Shown here in pieces: positions 41,996 to 51,885 of a stretch of DNA of 61,306 nt. This DNA comes from Cohnella xylanilytica (GTDB lineage Bacteria; Bacillota; Bacilli; Paenibacillales; Paenibacillaceae). Under the pieces are notes generated by a model, which was given only the letters and a program-made list of their open reading frames with translations, was not told where the DNA came from and searched no databases. Position numbers and translations under genes: made by a program. The stretch's first letter is position 1. The number at the start of each line of letters is the position of its first letter. The DNA lies in assembly GCF_014212175.1 (NCBI RefSeq), contig NZ_JACJVR010000022.1:1-61306 (forward strand), given 5' to 3'.

Positions 41996-42058
41996 GGAAT
42001 GTAAGGTTTGATAACGAATTCTTTTGGCGCAAAAAGTCGAAGCCTTCGGTCCGTCCCG

Positions 42059-43351
42059 CTAGAGCAAGCCGAGACGATGGAAGTCCTCTAACACCTGGCG
42101 TACCGCGAATTTGACATGCGCATAGGTGAGTCCGCCCTGCATGAACGCGATGTAAGGTTCGCGAATGGGCGCGTCCGCGGACAGCTCCAGGCTGCCGCCT
42201 TGGATGAACGTGCCCGCCGCCATGATGACGGGATGCTCGTAGCCCGGCATGTCCCAAGGCTCGGGGACGACGTGCGAATCGACCGCCGCCGCCTTCTGGA
42301 TCGCCTGGACGAACGCGATCAGCTGCTCGGCCGAAGCGAACCGGACGGCCTGAATCAGGTCCGTGCGTTCGTCTCCCCGCCGCGGATGCGTCTCGAAGCC
42401 GAGCTCCTCGAAGACGGACGCGGCGAAGATGCTCCCTTTGACCGCTTGTCCGACAAGCAGCGGAGCGAGGAACAGTCCCTGGTAAATAGCCCGGGTCGTC
42501 CCGAGCATCGCCCCGACTTCCCCGCCGATCCCCGGTACCGTCACCCGATAGGCGGCCAGCTCCACCAAATCTCTGCGCCCGGCGATATAGCCTCCGCTCG
42601 CGGCGAGGCCCCCGCCCGGGTTCTTGATCAGCGAGCCCGCGATCAGATCGACTCCGACCTCCGTCGGCTCGCGGTCTTCGGTGAATTCTCCGTAGCAGTT
42701 GTCCGCGAAGACGACCGCGTCCGGCTTCAGCCGCTTGAGCCGCTCCGCCATCTCCCCGAGCTGAGCGACCGTGAACGACGGCCGCCAATCGTAGCCCCGC
42801 GAGCGCTGCAAGGCGAATACGCGGGTCTTCTCCGTCACGGCCGCCTCGACGCCGTCCCAATCGACCGCGCCTCCGGCGGCAAGCGGCACGATCTTGGCCT
42901 TCACGCCCCAATCGGCGAGAGAGCCCGTTCCGTCGCCTTCGAAGCCGATGACCTTATGCAGCGTATCGTAGGGTCTGCCCGTCGCGAACACGATCTCGTC
43001 GCCGGGCCGGAGCACGCCGAACAGGGCCGCCCCGATCGTGTGCGTCCCCGAGACGAGATGAGGCCGGACGATGGCCGCCTCCGCCCCGAAGACGTCGGCG
43101 TACACTTCGTCCAGCACTTCGCGGCCTCTGTCGTTGTAGCCGTAACCGGTCGACCCCTCGAAGTGGAAGTCGCTCACTTTATGCTTCTGGAACGCCCGAA
43201 TGACCTTCCACTGGTTGCGTTCCGCGATGTCGTCCGTCTCCGCGAGGCGGGCGGACGCCTTGCTCTCCGCCGTTCCCGCCAAGCTTGCCCAATTGCCGTC
43301 CCACATACTCATTGCCGTCTTCTCCGTCTCCATTCTATCCGAATCCGCCAT
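42059..43351 (-). CDS. Methionine gamma-lyase family protein (YnbB-like, PLP-dependent)
   Basis: This 430-residue protein belongs to the Cys/Met-metabolism PLP enzyme fold, in the YnbB branch once called aluminium resistance protein. Visible are STGYGYNDRGREVLDEVYADVFGAEAAIVRPHLVSGTHTI, the Asp of VVFADNCYGEFTEDREP, and the PLP-lysine segment SLIKNPGGGLAASGGYI. The gene sits directly upstream of glnR, as in B. subtilis. The exact reaction is unproven. The ATG at 43351 has a poor ribosome binding site; the ATG 13 codons downstream, preceded by GGAGAAG, may be the true start. Confidence 0.9.
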   Translation of the reverse strand: MADSDRMETEKTAMSMWDGNWASLAGTAESKASARLAETDDIAERNQWKVIRAFQKHKVSDFHFEGSTGYGYNDRGREVLDEVYADVFGAEAAIVRPHLVSGTHTIGAALFGVLRPGDEIVFATGRPYDTLHKVIGFEGDGTGSLADWGVKAKIVPLAAGGAVDWDGVEAAVTEKTRVFALQRSRGYDWRPSFTVAQLGEMAERLKRLKPDAVVFADNCYGEFTEDREPTEVGVDLIAGSLIKNPGGGLAASGGYIAGRRDLVELAAYRVTVPGIGGEVGAMLGTTRAIYQGLFLAPLLVGQAVKGSIFAASVFEELGFETHPRRGDERTDLIQAVRFASAEQLIAFVQAIQKAAAVDSHVVPEPWDMPGYEHPVIMAAGTFIQGGSLELSADAPIREPYIAFMQGGLTYAHVKFAVRQVLEDFHRLGLL

Positions 43352-43397
43352 CCCGCACCGATAACGTACGTAGGCGTTCGATTCCTGCTTCGTCTCT

Positions 43398-44696
43398 CTA
43401 TTCGCCGTACGGCTGCATCCGGTACTCCTCCAGCGGCCGGCCGTACTTCTCCATGTCCGCGGGATTCAGCCGCACCGTGAGCACAAGCCAATCGTCCTCG
43501 GTCTCCCGCTCCGTCACGTCGCCGACCCGGTGCGCGAGCGCGGCCAGGTCGCCGCGCGACGCCGGAATGCGCAGCCGCGCCATGCCGCCGAGAAGCTTGT
43601 CCTCGATTCTGCGCACCAGGGCGTCCATATCCTTCTCGTCGAACGCGCTGACGAGAACCGTATCCGGCCCTCCCGCCAGCAACGAAGCCTCCTTGTCCGA
43701 ACAAGCGTCGATCTTGTTGTAGACGAGAAGCTTCGGCTTGCCGCCCGCGCCGAGTTCGGCGAGCACTTCCTCCACGACCTCCCGCTGGCGGTCCCGCATC
43801 GGCGACGAGGCGTCCATGACGTGCAGAAGCAAATCCGCCTCGTTCGCTTCCTCGAGCGTCGCGCGGAACGCGGCCACGAGATCGTGGGGCAAATTCTGAA
43901 TGAAGCCGACCGTGTCGGTCAGCAGCACTTCCTTGCCGCTTGGCAGCTTCAGCGTTCTCGTCGTCGGGTCGAGCGTGGCGAACAGCTTGTTCTCCGCCAG
44001 CACGTCGGCGGCGGTCAGCTGCCGGAGCAGCGTCGACTTGCCCGCGTTCGTGTAGCCGACGAGCGCGACTTGGACGACGCCGGTCTTCCGGCGCCGTTCC
44101 CGGTGCAGGCTGCGGTGCGCGAGGACGCCCTCGAGCTGGCGCTTCAGCTCGCCGATCCGGTTCCGGATATGCCGCCGGTCCGTCTCCAGCTTCGTCTCGC
44201 CGGGACCTCTCGTGCCGATGCCGCCGCCGAGCCGGGACAAGTTCTTCCCTTGGCCCGACAACCGGGGGAGCAGGTAAGTCAGCTGGGCGAGCTCGACCTG
44301 GAGGATGCCCTCCCGGGTCTTGGCTCTCCCGGCGAAAATATCGAGAATAAGCTGGGTGCGGTCGATGATCTTGGCGTCCAGCGCTTCTTCCAGGTTCCGC
44401 ACCTGCGCGCCGGACAGCTCCTGATCGAAGATGACGGTCGCAATGCCGCGCTCCGCGATCAGCTCCTTCAGCTCCATCGCCTTGCCCTTGCCGACGAACC
44501 ACTTCGAATCCGGCACGTCCCGGTTCTGCATCCTCGTGTCCACCACTTCGACGCCGGCGGTCTCCGCGAGCTGGACGAGCTCGTCTAGCGACAGCTGCGG
44601 ATCCGCGCCCGAACGCCGGACTTCATCGGTCACGAGACTGACGAGCAGCGCGCGTTCGCTCGCCCCCGCCCCCGTCTCGTATGTACTAGGTCTCAT
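43398..44696 (-). CDS. hflX: Ribosome-associated GTPase HflX
   Basis: This 432-residue GTPase has the HflX N-terminal domain (residues 1-190: [53 protein letters not shown], and the glycine-rich loop [17 protein letters not shown]) followed by a G domain with Walker [26 protein letters not shown] and the specificity motif NKID. HflX splits stalled or hibernating 70S ribosomes. It is adjacent to spoVK and the YnbB-like gene as in B. subtilis. The G3 switch DTVGFI is as expected. Confidence 0.96.
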   Translation of the reverse strand: MRPSTYETGAGASERALLVSLVTDEVRRSGADPQLSLDELVQLAETAGVEVVDTRMQNRDVPDSKWFVGKGKAMELKELIAERGIATVIFDQELSGAQVRNLEEALDAKIIDRTQLILDIFAGRAKTREGILQVELAQLTYLLPRLSGQGKNLSRLGGGIGTRGPGETKLETDRRHIRNRIGELKRQLEGVLAHRSLHRERRRKTGVVQVALVGYTNAGKSTLLRQLTAADVLAENKLFATLDPTTRTLKLPSGKEVLLTDTVGFIQNLPHDLVAAFRATLEEANEADLLLHVMDASSPMRDRQREVVEEVLAELGAGGKPKLLVYNKIDACSDKEASLLAGGPDTVLVSAFDEKDMDALVRRIEDKLLGGMARLRIPASRGDLAALAHRVGDVTERETEDDWLVLTVRLNPADMEKYGRPLEEYRMQPYGE

Positions 44697-44772
44697 GCGG
44701 CGAATCGTTCCTCCATTAAACGTCGTATCGTAAGTCGCGTTGTAACGCCCGCCCGTTAAATCCGTCCCGGGG

Positions 44773-45801
44773 CTATCCCCCGAACATCGTCGAAGTCCCG
44801 GAGGACGCCGGGGAAGCCGGAGGCGCGGCGCGCAGATCTTCCGGACGAAGGCTCATCAGCTCCTGGCGTCCCGGCGAACCCTCCGGATGCTGGGACAGAA
44901 GCCGGACCGCCTGGTTGCGGATCGCTCTCTCGAGCGCGTTCCGGACGAAGCGCGCGTTGCTGAAATGGTACGGGGAGGCGCCCTTCTCCTGCAGAATCAG
45001 CTGCCTCAGCTTCACCAGCGTCTGGGGCTGAAGCGTATAGTCCCGCTCCTTCGCCATCCCTTCGGCGATCTGAACGAGCTGGTCCAGCGAATAGTCGGGG
45101 AACTCGATCTGGATCGGGAACCGCGAAGGAAGACCGGGGTTCGTCATCAGGAAGAAGTCGATCTCCATCGTGTAGCCCGCCAGAATCAGAACGAACTGGT
45201 TCTTATAGTCTTCCATCGCCTTGACCAGAGTATCGATCGCTTCCTTGCCGAAGTCCTTCTCCCCGCCTCGGGCGAGGCTGTAGGCCTCGTCGATGAATAA
45301 TACCCCGCCGAGCGACTTCTTCACCAGGTCCCTCGTCTTCTGGGCGGTATGCCCGATATATTCCCCGACGAGATCGGCTCGTTCCACCTCGACCAGATGC
45401 CCCTTGGTCAGCAGCCCCATGCCTTGGAACAGCTTGGCGAGCAGACGGGCGACCGTCGTCTTCCCCGTTCCGGGGTTCCCTTTGAAAATCATGTGATACA
45501 CGTGCGCTTCGCTATGAAGCCCGGCCTCGCCCCGCAGGTGGGCGATCTGAAGGAGCGCGTAGATCTCGAACACCAGCTCCTTGACGCTCTCCAGCCCCAC
45601 CATCCGATCCAATTCCCGCTGCCATTCGAGCCAGGGCCCGCTCGCGGGGATCGCCTTCGCCGCTTCGTTCGAAGCGGCCGCAGCGGCCGGCGCCGCGCCC
45701 GAAGCGTCGCCGGATCTCAAGATCACGTTAATCTGCCGCGAAGGCCTTGCCGTCGCCGCGGCCGAATTCCGGCTGTCCGAAGTTCCCGTTCTTCCGTTCA
45801 A
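44773..45801 (-). CDS. spoVK: Stage V sporulation protein K (AAA ATPase)
   Basis: This 342-residue AAA ATPase is the CbxX/CfqX-type protein SpoVK, made in the mother cell and needed for spore maturation. Walker A is GNPGTGKTT (residues 108-116), Walker B ends in FIDEAYSL (Asp171, Glu172), and sensor and arginine-finger regions follow ([15 protein letters not shown]). The first 50 residues are a low-complexity Ala/Ser extension. The start is TTG at 45799-45801 with GGGGTGG upstream. It is next to hflX, as in B. subtilis. Confidence 0.93.
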   Translation of the reverse strand: MNGRTGTSDSRNSAAATARPSRQINVILRSGDASGAAPAAAAASNEAAKAIPASGPWLEWQRELDRMVGLESVKELVFEIYALLQIAHLRGEAGLHSEAHVYHMIFKGNPGTGKTTVARLLAKLFQGMGLLTKGHLVEVERADLVGEYIGHTAQKTRDLVKKSLGGVLFIDEAYSLARGGEKDFGKEAIDTLVKAMEDYKNQFVLILAGYTMEIDFFLMTNPGLPSRFPIQIEFPDYSLDQLVQIAEGMAKERDYTLQPQTLVKLRQLILQEKGASPYHFSNARFVRNALERAIRNQAVRLLSQHPEGSPGRQELMSLRPEDLRAAPPASPASSGTSTMFGG

Positions 45802-45864
45802 CGCGTACCACCCCGCTGCCGCATCAGTCGGCGAATCGCCGCTATACCAATCTATTCCGGCGAA

Positions 45865-46575
45865 TTAGCCTGCATGCAACAACCACTTCTCGGCCAACCA
45901 CTTCGTGCAGGCTAGAACTTCGCGGGTCCTGTTGTAAGCCATGTTCAGCACCCGGCTGTCCACGACGCTGACCTGAACCGGGTCGTAGCCGAGCGTCCCG
46001 GCGATGTCGCCCGCCCGGGAACCGTGGAATTGATGCGTCACGATCAGCGCGACGTTCCAGCCGTTCTCCCGCATGATGTCGCGGGAGAATTGCAAATTCT
46101 CGTACGTGCTGTGCGAGTTCGGCTCCAGGACGATGTCCTCGGGCGGGACGCCTTGTCCGATCAGATAATCTCGCATTCCTTCGGCCTCCGTCAGCTTCGC
46201 TCCGCCCGCGTCCAAGCCTCCCGACAGAAGGAACCGGTCGAACTTGTCCGCCTTGTACAGCGCGAGCGCGTGGTCCAGCCGTTCCCGCAATCCCGGGCTC
46301 GGCTTGTCGTCCCACAGCTTCGCGCCGAGGACGATGCCGACGTCGGCGTGCTTCATCCGGCCGACGGACGGGTGATCCTCGTAACTCAGGCTGACGAAGA
46401 ACAGGGTCGCGCACCAGACGGCGAGGACCGTCGCTCCGGCCGCGGCGCACCAGGCGATCAGCCTCAGCAGCCTGCCGGCCGGGGACCGGCGGGAGCGCGG
46501 GCGCCCGCGCGGCTCCCCGACGGGCGGATACGCTCCGTCGCGGGCGGCTTCGGCCTGCCTCGGACTAGAGGTCAT
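45865..46575 (-). CDS. YdcF/DUF218 family membrane-anchored protein
   Basis: This 236-residue protein has a proline/arginine-rich cytoplasmic start, one transmembrane helix (about residues 37-60), and an extracytoplasmic DUF218 domain: DVGIVLGAKLWDDKPSPGLRERLDHALALYKA, FLLSGG, EPNSHSTYENLQFSRDIM and LIVTHQFHGSRA. The family includes SanA/YdcF proteins linked to envelope integrity; the activity is not known. Its ATG overlaps the stop of the DUF402 gene as ATGA. Confidence 0.88.
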   Translation of the reverse strand: MTSSPRQAEAARDGAYPPVGEPRGRPRSRRSPAGRLLRLIAWCAAAGATVLAVWCATLFFVSLSYEDHPSVGRMKHADVGIVLGAKLWDDKPSPGLRERLDHALALYKADKFDRFLLSGGLDAGGAKLTEAEGMRDYLIGQGVPPEDIVLEPNSHSTYENLQFSRDIMRENGWNVALIVTHQFHGSRAGDIAGTLGYDPVQVSVVDSRVLNMAYNRTREVLACTKWLAEKWLLHAG

Positions 46576-47132
46576 TTGGCATCCTTCTCCCATCCCAATT
46601 GATCGAGCAGCACCTTCCTGTGATGCAGGCTCATGTCGAAGTAAGGGAACTTCTTCTGGCGGATCATCGAGAGCAGCCGGCCGGCGGTCTTCTGCGCCAT
46701 GGCGGAGTCTCGCTGCGAGATATGGCCGTCGTCCAACGCCTCCTCCAGCTCGTCTTCGTCCAGCAGCAGCGTCTCTCCCGTCGGCAGCACGACGATGTCC
46801 AAGTACAGATCGTCGAACCAAGGCACTTGCTGGTCGGTCAATCCCTGCGTCTTGCAGATGTCGATGTACCACTGCACGACCTTGCCCTTGTCGTCGAACA
46901 TCGTCGTGACGACGAAGTGCTCGCCTCTCGGAAAGTGCTGCATCCATAAATAGCCCCGGTCCGCCAGACACATCCGGCGGCCGTTATATTCCTTCCACAG
47001 CGGGTCCCGAAGCTCGTGAATCCGGTACAGGGTCACGAATCCGCGGAAGCCGGGTTCGTCCATCGGGAAGCAGGCATAGCTCTTCTTAAGAATCCGGCGC
47101 CAATTGGCCCGGTCGGAAAATTTACGTTTCAT
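46572..47132 (-). CDS. DUF402 family protein
   Basis: This 186-residue protein has the DUF402 core: YLWMQHFPRGEHFVVTTMFDDKGKVVQWYIDICK, then PWFDDLYLDIVVLPTGETLLLDEDELEEAL. The conserved Asp residues in FDDLYLDI and DEDELEE are the proposed divalent-metal site. Relatives include nucleoside tri-/diphosphate phosphatases of the YgaC/Ntdp type, so phosphatase activity on nucleotides or related compounds is likely but not certain. It is translationally coupled to the YdcF-like gene. Confidence 0.88.
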   Translation of the reverse strand: MKRKFSDRANWRRILKKSYACFPMDEPGFRGFVTLYRIHELRDPLWKEYNGRRMCLADRGYLWMQHFPRGEHFVVTTMFDDKGKVVQWYIDICKTQGLTDQQVPWFDDLYLDIVVLPTGETLLLDEDELEEALDDGHISQRDSAMAQKTAGRLLSMIRQKKFPYFDMSLHHRKVLLDQLGWEKDAK

Positions 47133-47230
47133 GACTGAATTCGTCTCCGGTAATCGATTTACACAAAGCTTACCACAACTTACCGTCCGTCACCAGCGAA
47201 CGGCCGACCGCCGGAGGCGCCGTCCTCGCC

Positions 47231-47671
47231 TCAATCCCAATTCTTGCCCATGCGCACGTGGGGAATTCCCGCGTCCAGGAACGTATCGGGGGAATGAGTC
47301 GCATACCCGAGCCGGAGATAAAAAGGCTCCGCCGTCACCTGGGCGTCGAGAACGACTCCCTTGCAGCCGCGGGCGCGAGCGTCCGCTTCCATCCCCTCCA
47401 TCAGCAGGCGGCCGACCGACCGTCCCCGGTATTCGGACAGCACCGCGATTCTCTGGAACTTGGCGATGCCCGGCTCGTATTCCTTCCACCTTCCGGTCGC
47501 GATCGTCCTGCCGTCGTCCACGACGACGAAGTGGCGGCACGCTTCGGGGGAGACGTCGTATTCGTCCCACTCGAGCGACTCGTCCACCCCTTGTTCTTCG
47601 ACGAATACGGATTTGCGAACCCTCCTGGCTTCGGCGAGCTGTTCGGAAGTCGTGACGCGTATGCATTGCAT
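47231..47671 (-). CDS. GNAT N-acetyltransferase (ElaA/YjcF-like)
   Basis: This 146-residue GNAT protein starts MQCIRVTTSEQLAEARRVRKSVFVEEQGVDESLEWDEYD, the pattern of the YjcF/ElaA group, and has the acetyl-CoA loop YRGRSVGRLLM and a C-terminal GVVLDAQVTAEPFYLRLGY. It is cytosolic and acetyl-CoA dependent by family; its acceptor is unknown. The ATG at 47671 has AGAAGGAG upstream. Longer in-frame starts run into the terminator of the neighbouring penicillin-binding protein and are not supported. Confidence 0.9.
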   Translation of the reverse strand: MQCIRVTTSEQLAEARRVRKSVFVEEQGVDESLEWDEYDVSPEACRHFVVVDDGRTIATGRWKEYEPGIAKFQRIAVLSEYRGRSVGRLLMEGMEADARARGCKGVVLDAQVTAEPFYLRLGYATHSPDTFLDAGIPHVRMGKNWD

Positions 47672-47711
47672 CGTATTTTTCGCTCCTTCTATTCCGATTG
47701 GATTCAACAGA

Positions 47712-47756
47712 GAGAGAGGCCGTCCCGTAGCCCTCGTCCGGACTCGGGACGGCCTC
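47712..47756 (-). terminator. Hairpin terminator downstream of the penicillin-binding protein gene
   Basis: GAGGCCGTCCCG (47716-47727) is perfectly inverted at 47745-47756. The following minus-strand sequence is CTCTCTCT, not a clean T run, so the termination efficiency is uncertain. Confidence 0.65.
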
Positions 47757-47819
47757 TTGGCGCTGCCGCTTCGATGGGAAAACCGTATGATCCGGCCGCG
47801 CCGGTCGGCGGGCACGAAG

Positions 47820-50420
47820 TTATTCGTTCGCCGGTTTTACGATGACTCCCGTATCGGCGGAGCCCGGCGGCGTCTGGCTCGGGGAAGGCGAACCGCCGCT
47901 CTCGAGCGTGCCGCCTTGCCCCGATCCCTGACCTTGTCCTTGCCCTTGGCCTTGGCCCGAACCCTGCCCTTGGCCTTGTCCCTGTCCTTGACCCGGCTCC
48001 TGCCCTTGGTTCTGGCCGTCTCCGGCGCCCGAACCTTGACCGTCGCCTTCGCCTTGGCCTTGGCCGTCTTCCGGAAGTTGGCCTTGACCGTCTTCCGGCG
48101 GCACCGTCTCTTCGCCGCCGGGTTCTCCGGAAGGCTCGCCCGGCAACACGCCGCCGTCCGTGCCTTCATCCGGCGGCGGACTCTCGCCGGTCGAGATCGT
48201 GACCGACACCTGCGGCGACGGCGTGCCCTCCGTCTTCGTCTGCGGATCGTAGGCGGTGACGTAATACGTATACGTCATGTCCGGCAAGATCGCGAAGTCC
48301 GTATGCGCGGGATCTGCCGCCTGAGCGAGCAGCTTGAATTCGGCTTCCTCGTTCGACTTGCGATAAATGTTGTAGGTGATTCCTTCCCCGTCCACCGCCG
48401 TCCAATTCAGCTCGACGGCCGGCTGGTCGGGATCGTAGTTGGCCATCAAGCCCGACACCGCGTCCGGCGCCTTGACCTGCTCCTCGTCCTGGACGGATTC
48501 CGGCTTCGGAAACGACAGCTTCTCGTGCCCCTTGAGCCCGGCCGCCATCACCTTGGAGAACAGCGCCGCCGCTTGGCTGCTGCCGCTCTTGACGTAGTGG
48601 TTCTCGTCGGTCACGTCGTAGCCCATCCATACCGCCGCCGTCCATTCCGGCGTATAGCCGACGAACCAGATGTCGCGAATGCCGCCCGAGACGTTCTTGA
48701 GGCCGAGCTGCGTCGTGCCCGTCTTGCCCGCCACCGTTCGTCCGCTGATCTTCGCCTTGACGCCGGTGCCGTTCGCCACGACGCCCTTCATGATCTCCGT
48801 CACGTAATACGCCGTCTTCGGATCCATCACTTGCTTCGCCTTCGACTTGAACTGATAGACCGTCTTGCCGGCCGAATCCGTGATCTTCTCGATGCTGTGC
48901 GGATCCTGCAGCGTGCCTCCGTTGGCGAACGCGCCGTACGCCCTCGCCATCTGGAGCGGCGACACCCCGTTCGTCAAGCCGCCGAGAGCGATCGCCAGGT
49001 TGCGGTCGTCCGGGCCGAGCTCGATGCCGAGCTTGGCGGCGAAGTCGACGCCCTTCTTGACCCCGATCTCGTTGAGCAGCCAGACGGCCGGCTGGTTGCG
49101 CGACTCCCGGATCGCGTCCGCCATGCTGACGGGCCCGATATACTTGACCTTGTTCGAATCCGTCGGGCAGTACTTGCCGTTATTGTAGCAGATCTTGTCG
49201 TCCCGCAGAATCGACCACGGGAAGTAGTCGCCCGTCTCGAGCGCCGGGCCGTAGCTGACGATCGGCTTGAACGACGAGCCCGGCTGCCGCCCCTTGGTGA
49301 CGCGGTTCCAGCCCTTCTTCGCGTAATCGCGGCCGCCGACCATCGCCTTGAGAGAGCCGTCGTGCTGGTCCATGATGACCATCGCGCCCTGGATCGGGAT
49401 CTCGTCCTTGCTCTTCTCAAAGTTGGCGTCGTTCTCGAACGCGCTCTCCATCGCCTTCTGGGCGCCGGTGTCGATCGTCGCCTGGATCGTGTAGCCGCCG
49501 GTGAGGAGCTCTTCCTCCGTCTTGCCGGTAACCTCCTGCGCTTCGTCGACCACGTAGTCGATAAAAGTCGTATACTGCGAGCTCTTCTTCGTGGAAGCCG
49601 GAGCTTCGTAAGGCTCCGCCATCGCCTTCTGCTTTTCCGCTTCGTCGATGAGCCCTTGGTCTTCCATGAGCGACAGGACGACGCCGCGGCGCTCCAGCGA
49701 CCTGTCGGGATTGGAGATCGGATTGTAGTAGCTCGGCGCCTTCGGAATCCCGGCCAGGATGGCGATCTGCGCCGTCGTCAGCTTGTTCAGATCGTCGACC
49801 CCGAAGTAATACTTCGCCGCCGTCTTGATGCCCCAGTTCCCCTTGCCGAAGTAGATCCGGTTCAGGTACAGCTCCAGAATCTCGTCCTTCGATTTATGAT
49901 TCTCCAGGGCGAGGGCGATGGATGCCTCCGTCCCCTTCCGGAAAATGGTCTTGTCCGCGTTCAGGAATATATTCCGCGCCACCTGCTGCGTGATCGTGCT
50001 GGCGCCTTCGACCGCGCTGCGGGCGATAACGTCCTTCACGAGCGCCCGGCCGATGCCCCAGATGTCGACGCCGCCGTGCTCGTAGAACCGCTTGTCCTCC
50101 ACGGCGACGAACGCCTGCTGCACCTTCTTCGGAATGTCCTTGATCATGATATATTCCCGGTTGCCTCCCAGGACGGAGAGCTTCGCCAATTCGTTCCCCT
50201 GCGCATCGACGACCCGGGACGACTGTTCCATATCGTTAAGCTTGTCGATATTGTTGCTGAGAATTCTCTCGCCGTTCAGGATGACGAGCAGGTAGCCGAC
50301 AACCGCGCAGACGACCGCGAACAGAACGACGAACGACAGCCACAGCCAGGCTCTGCCTTTCCTTCTGCCGCGCGGCGCTTTGCCGCCTCGTCTCTTCTTC
50401 GTGTGTTCTGCCGATTTCAT
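47820..50420 (-). CDS. Class A penicillin-binding protein (PBP1A type)
   Basis: This 866-residue bifunctional peptidoglycan synthase has a cytoplasmic basic tail, a membrane anchor (about residues 25-47), a glycosyltransferase domain (catalytic Glu108 in VAVEDKRFYEHGGVD; EGASTITQQVARN; ELYLNRIYFG), and a transpeptidase domain with GSSFKP, SRN and KTGTT. A fibronectin type III domain follows (about residues 655-745: VELNWTAVDGEGITYNIYRKS). The last 120 residues are low-complexity, rich in Gly, Gln and Pro with repeated GQGQG. It is a single gene with a GGGGAG site. Confidence 0.95.
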   Translation of the reverse strand: MKSAEHTKKRRGGKAPRGRRKGRAWLWLSFVVLFAVVCAVVGYLLVILNGERILSNNIDKLNDMEQSSRVVDAQGNELAKLSVLGGNREYIMIKDIPKKVQQAFVAVEDKRFYEHGGVDIWGIGRALVKDVIARSAVEGASTITQQVARNIFLNADKTIFRKGTEASIALALENHKSKDEILELYLNRIYFGKGNWGIKTAAKYYFGVDDLNKLTTAQIAILAGIPKAPSYYNPISNPDRSLERRGVVLSLMEDQGLIDEAEKQKAMAEPYEAPASTKKSSQYTTFIDYVVDEAQEVTGKTEEELLTGGYTIQATIDTGAQKAMESAFENDANFEKSKDEIPIQGAMVIMDQHDGSLKAMVGGRDYAKKGWNRVTKGRQPGSSFKPIVSYGPALETGDYFPWSILRDDKICYNNGKYCPTDSNKVKYIGPVSMADAIRESRNQPAVWLLNEIGVKKGVDFAAKLGIELGPDDRNLAIALGGLTNGVSPLQMARAYGAFANGGTLQDPHSIEKITDSAGKTVYQFKSKAKQVMDPKTAYYVTEIMKGVVANGTGVKAKISGRTVAGKTGTTQLGLKNVSGGIRDIWFVGYTPEWTAAVWMGYDVTDENHYVKSGSSQAAALFSKVMAAGLKGHEKLSFPKPESVQDEEQVKAPDAVSGLMANYDPDQPAVELNWTAVDGEGITYNIYRKSNEEAEFKLLAQAADPAHTDFAILPDMTYTYYVTAYDPQTKTEGTPSPQVSVTISTGESPPPDEGTDGGVLPGEPSGEPGGEETVPPEDGQGQLPEDGQGQGEGDGQGSGAGDGQNQGQEPGQGQGQGQGQGSGQGQGQGQGQGSGQGGTLESGGSPSPSQTPPGSADTGVIVKPANE

Positions 50421-50470
50421 GGAATCTCCCCTTTTCCTGCCAGAATGCCCTATGTCTCTCTGTTATGTCC

Positions 50471-50502
50471 CGTCAAAAGAAGAACAACCCGTCTAAGGGT
50501 TG
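50471..50502 (-). terminator. Terminator of the mutS-hfq operon
   Basis: On the minus strand CAACCC and GGGTTG (50485-50502) form a six-base stem with a TTAGAC loop, followed by TTCTTCTTTT. It lies 80 bases downstream of hfq. Confidence 0.65.
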
Positions 50503-50580
50503 CTCGATTGGCCGGTCTATTCTGTTAGACGCAAAGTGGGGGTGAAAAGTTTCAAAAAAGCGCCCGCCCCGGAGATCGCC

Positions 50581-50823
50581 TCAGGCGTCCGAGCCGGCGT
50601 CCTGCTGCTGAAGGGATACATTGCGCTGCGGCATAAACGTGCTGATGGCATGCTTGTATACCATCTGCTGGCGCCCTTCGCTGTCGATGACGATCGTGAA
50701 GTTGTCGAACGCGCGCACGACGCCGCGAATCTGGAACCCGTTGGTCAAATACACCGTGACCGGGATGCTGTCTTTGCGCAGCTGATTCAGGAACGTATCC
50801 TGGATGTTAATGGACTTGTTCAT
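50581..50823 (-). CDS. hfq: RNA chaperone Hfq
   Basis: This 80-residue protein has the Sm fold: Sm1 ([37 protein letters not shown]) and Sm2 with the YKHA motif ([11 protein letters not shown]). It forms a hexamer that binds RNA. It lies 27 bases after miaA as the last gene of the mutS operon, the usual Bacillus position. The C-terminal tail is short (QQQDAGSDA), typical of Firmicutes. Confidence 0.97.
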   Translation of the reverse strand: MNKSINIQDTFLNQLRKDSIPVTVYLTNGFQIRGVVRAFDNFTIVIDSEGRQQMVYKHAISTFMPQRNVSLQQQDAGSDA

Positions 50824-50850
50824 TACCGGTAACCCCCATCGCCATATAGA

Positions 50851-51885
50851 TTATGAACAAATATATTCAAGATCGAAAGGAAACTTTCCTGCTATTATAG
50901 CACAAATCTCCTTGAAAAGTTCGTTGTTTTTTGGACGTTCGCCCACATCCACCCATTGCAGCTCCTTCATATGCCGGAACCAGGAGAGCTGGCGTTTGGC
51001 GAAATGGCGCGTATCCCGCTTCAGCAGCGTCACCGCCGCCTCGTAATCGAGCTCTCCGGCCAGGTAGGCGGCGATCTCCTTGTACCCGAGCGCCTGCATG
51101 GAGACGGCCTGGCGGGGAACCCCGCTCTCCAGCAACCGGGCCACTTCGCCGACAAGCCCCTGCTCCAGCATGAGATCGACGCGCGCGTCGATCCGCCGGT
51201 ACAGCTCGGCGCGGTCCATCGTCAGCCCGATCAGGCACAGCCGGTACGGAGAACGCTTGTCGTCGCCGCGCGACTGGTTCTGCAGCTCGGACATCGGACG
51301 GCCCGTCACCTCGTAGATCTCCAGCGCCCGGATCACTCTTCTCTCGTCGTTCGGATGGAGCTTCCGCGCCGACTCGGGATCGACCTCGGCGAGCCGGCGG
51401 TGCAGCGCCTCCGCTCCGCGCTCCCGGGCGAACGCGCTCATCCGCTCCCGGAACGCCTCGTCGCTCCCGTATTCCTGGAACCGGTAGCCGTAGCAGACGG
51501 ATTCCACGTACAGCCCGGTGCCGCCGACGATGAACGGGATGCGTCCCCTCGAGTGGATGTCGCGGATCGTCTCCTCGCAGCGGGCCTGGAAGTCGGCGGC
51601 GGAGAACGGCTCCGCCGGATCGAGGATGTCGATCATATGGTGCGGGACGCCCCTTCTCTCCTCGAGAGGAAGCTTCGCCGTTCCGATATCCATCCCCCGG
51701 TACACTTGCATCGAATCGCCGCTGATGATCTCGCACGAGAGGGCCTCGGCGATTCTCAGGCTCAGCTCGGTCTTGCCGACGGCGGTCGGGCCGACGAGAG
51801 CGAGCAGCGGCGGACGGCCGTCAAGCTCGCCGCCGGCTCCGGACGATTCGGCTCCGAGAGCCGCGTCCGTCGTTGCTGTCATCAA
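50851..51885 (-). CDS. miaA: tRNA dimethylallyltransferase
   Basis: This 344-residue enzyme adds the dimethylallyl group to A37 of UNN-reading tRNAs. Walker A is GPTAVGKTELS, followed by the substrate motifs GDSMQVYRGMDIGTAK and DILDPAEPFSAADFQ, HHMI, and FIVGGTGLYVESV. About 20 extra N-terminal residues (Ala/Gly-rich) and about 10 C-terminal residues make it longer than most homologues. Its ATG overlaps the stop of the upstream methyltransferase by four bases. It uses the same isoprenoid precursor supplied through Fni. Confidence 0.95.
   Translation of the reverse strand: MMTATTDAALGAESSGAGGELDGRPPLLALVGPTAVGKTELSLRIAEALSCEIISGDSMQVYRGMDIGTAKLPLEERRGVPHHMIDILDPAEPFSAADFQARCEETIRDIHSRGRIPFIVGGTGLYVESVCYGYRFQEYGSDEAFRERMSAFARERGAEALHRRLAEVDPESARKLHPNDERRVIRALEIYEVTGRPMSELQNQSRGDDKRSPYRLCLIGLTMDRAELYRRIDARVDLMLEQGLVGEVARLLESGVPRQAVSMQALGYKEIAAYLAGELDYEAAVTLLKRDTRHFAKRQLSWFRHMKELQWVDVGERPKNNELFKEICAIIAGKFPFDLEYICS

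Noticed and set aside
47361..50528. A 1055-codon open frame on the plus strand opposite the penicillin-binding protein gene.
   Set aside because: An arginine-rich antisense shadow without motifs; the minus strand encodes a complete bifunctional synthase.
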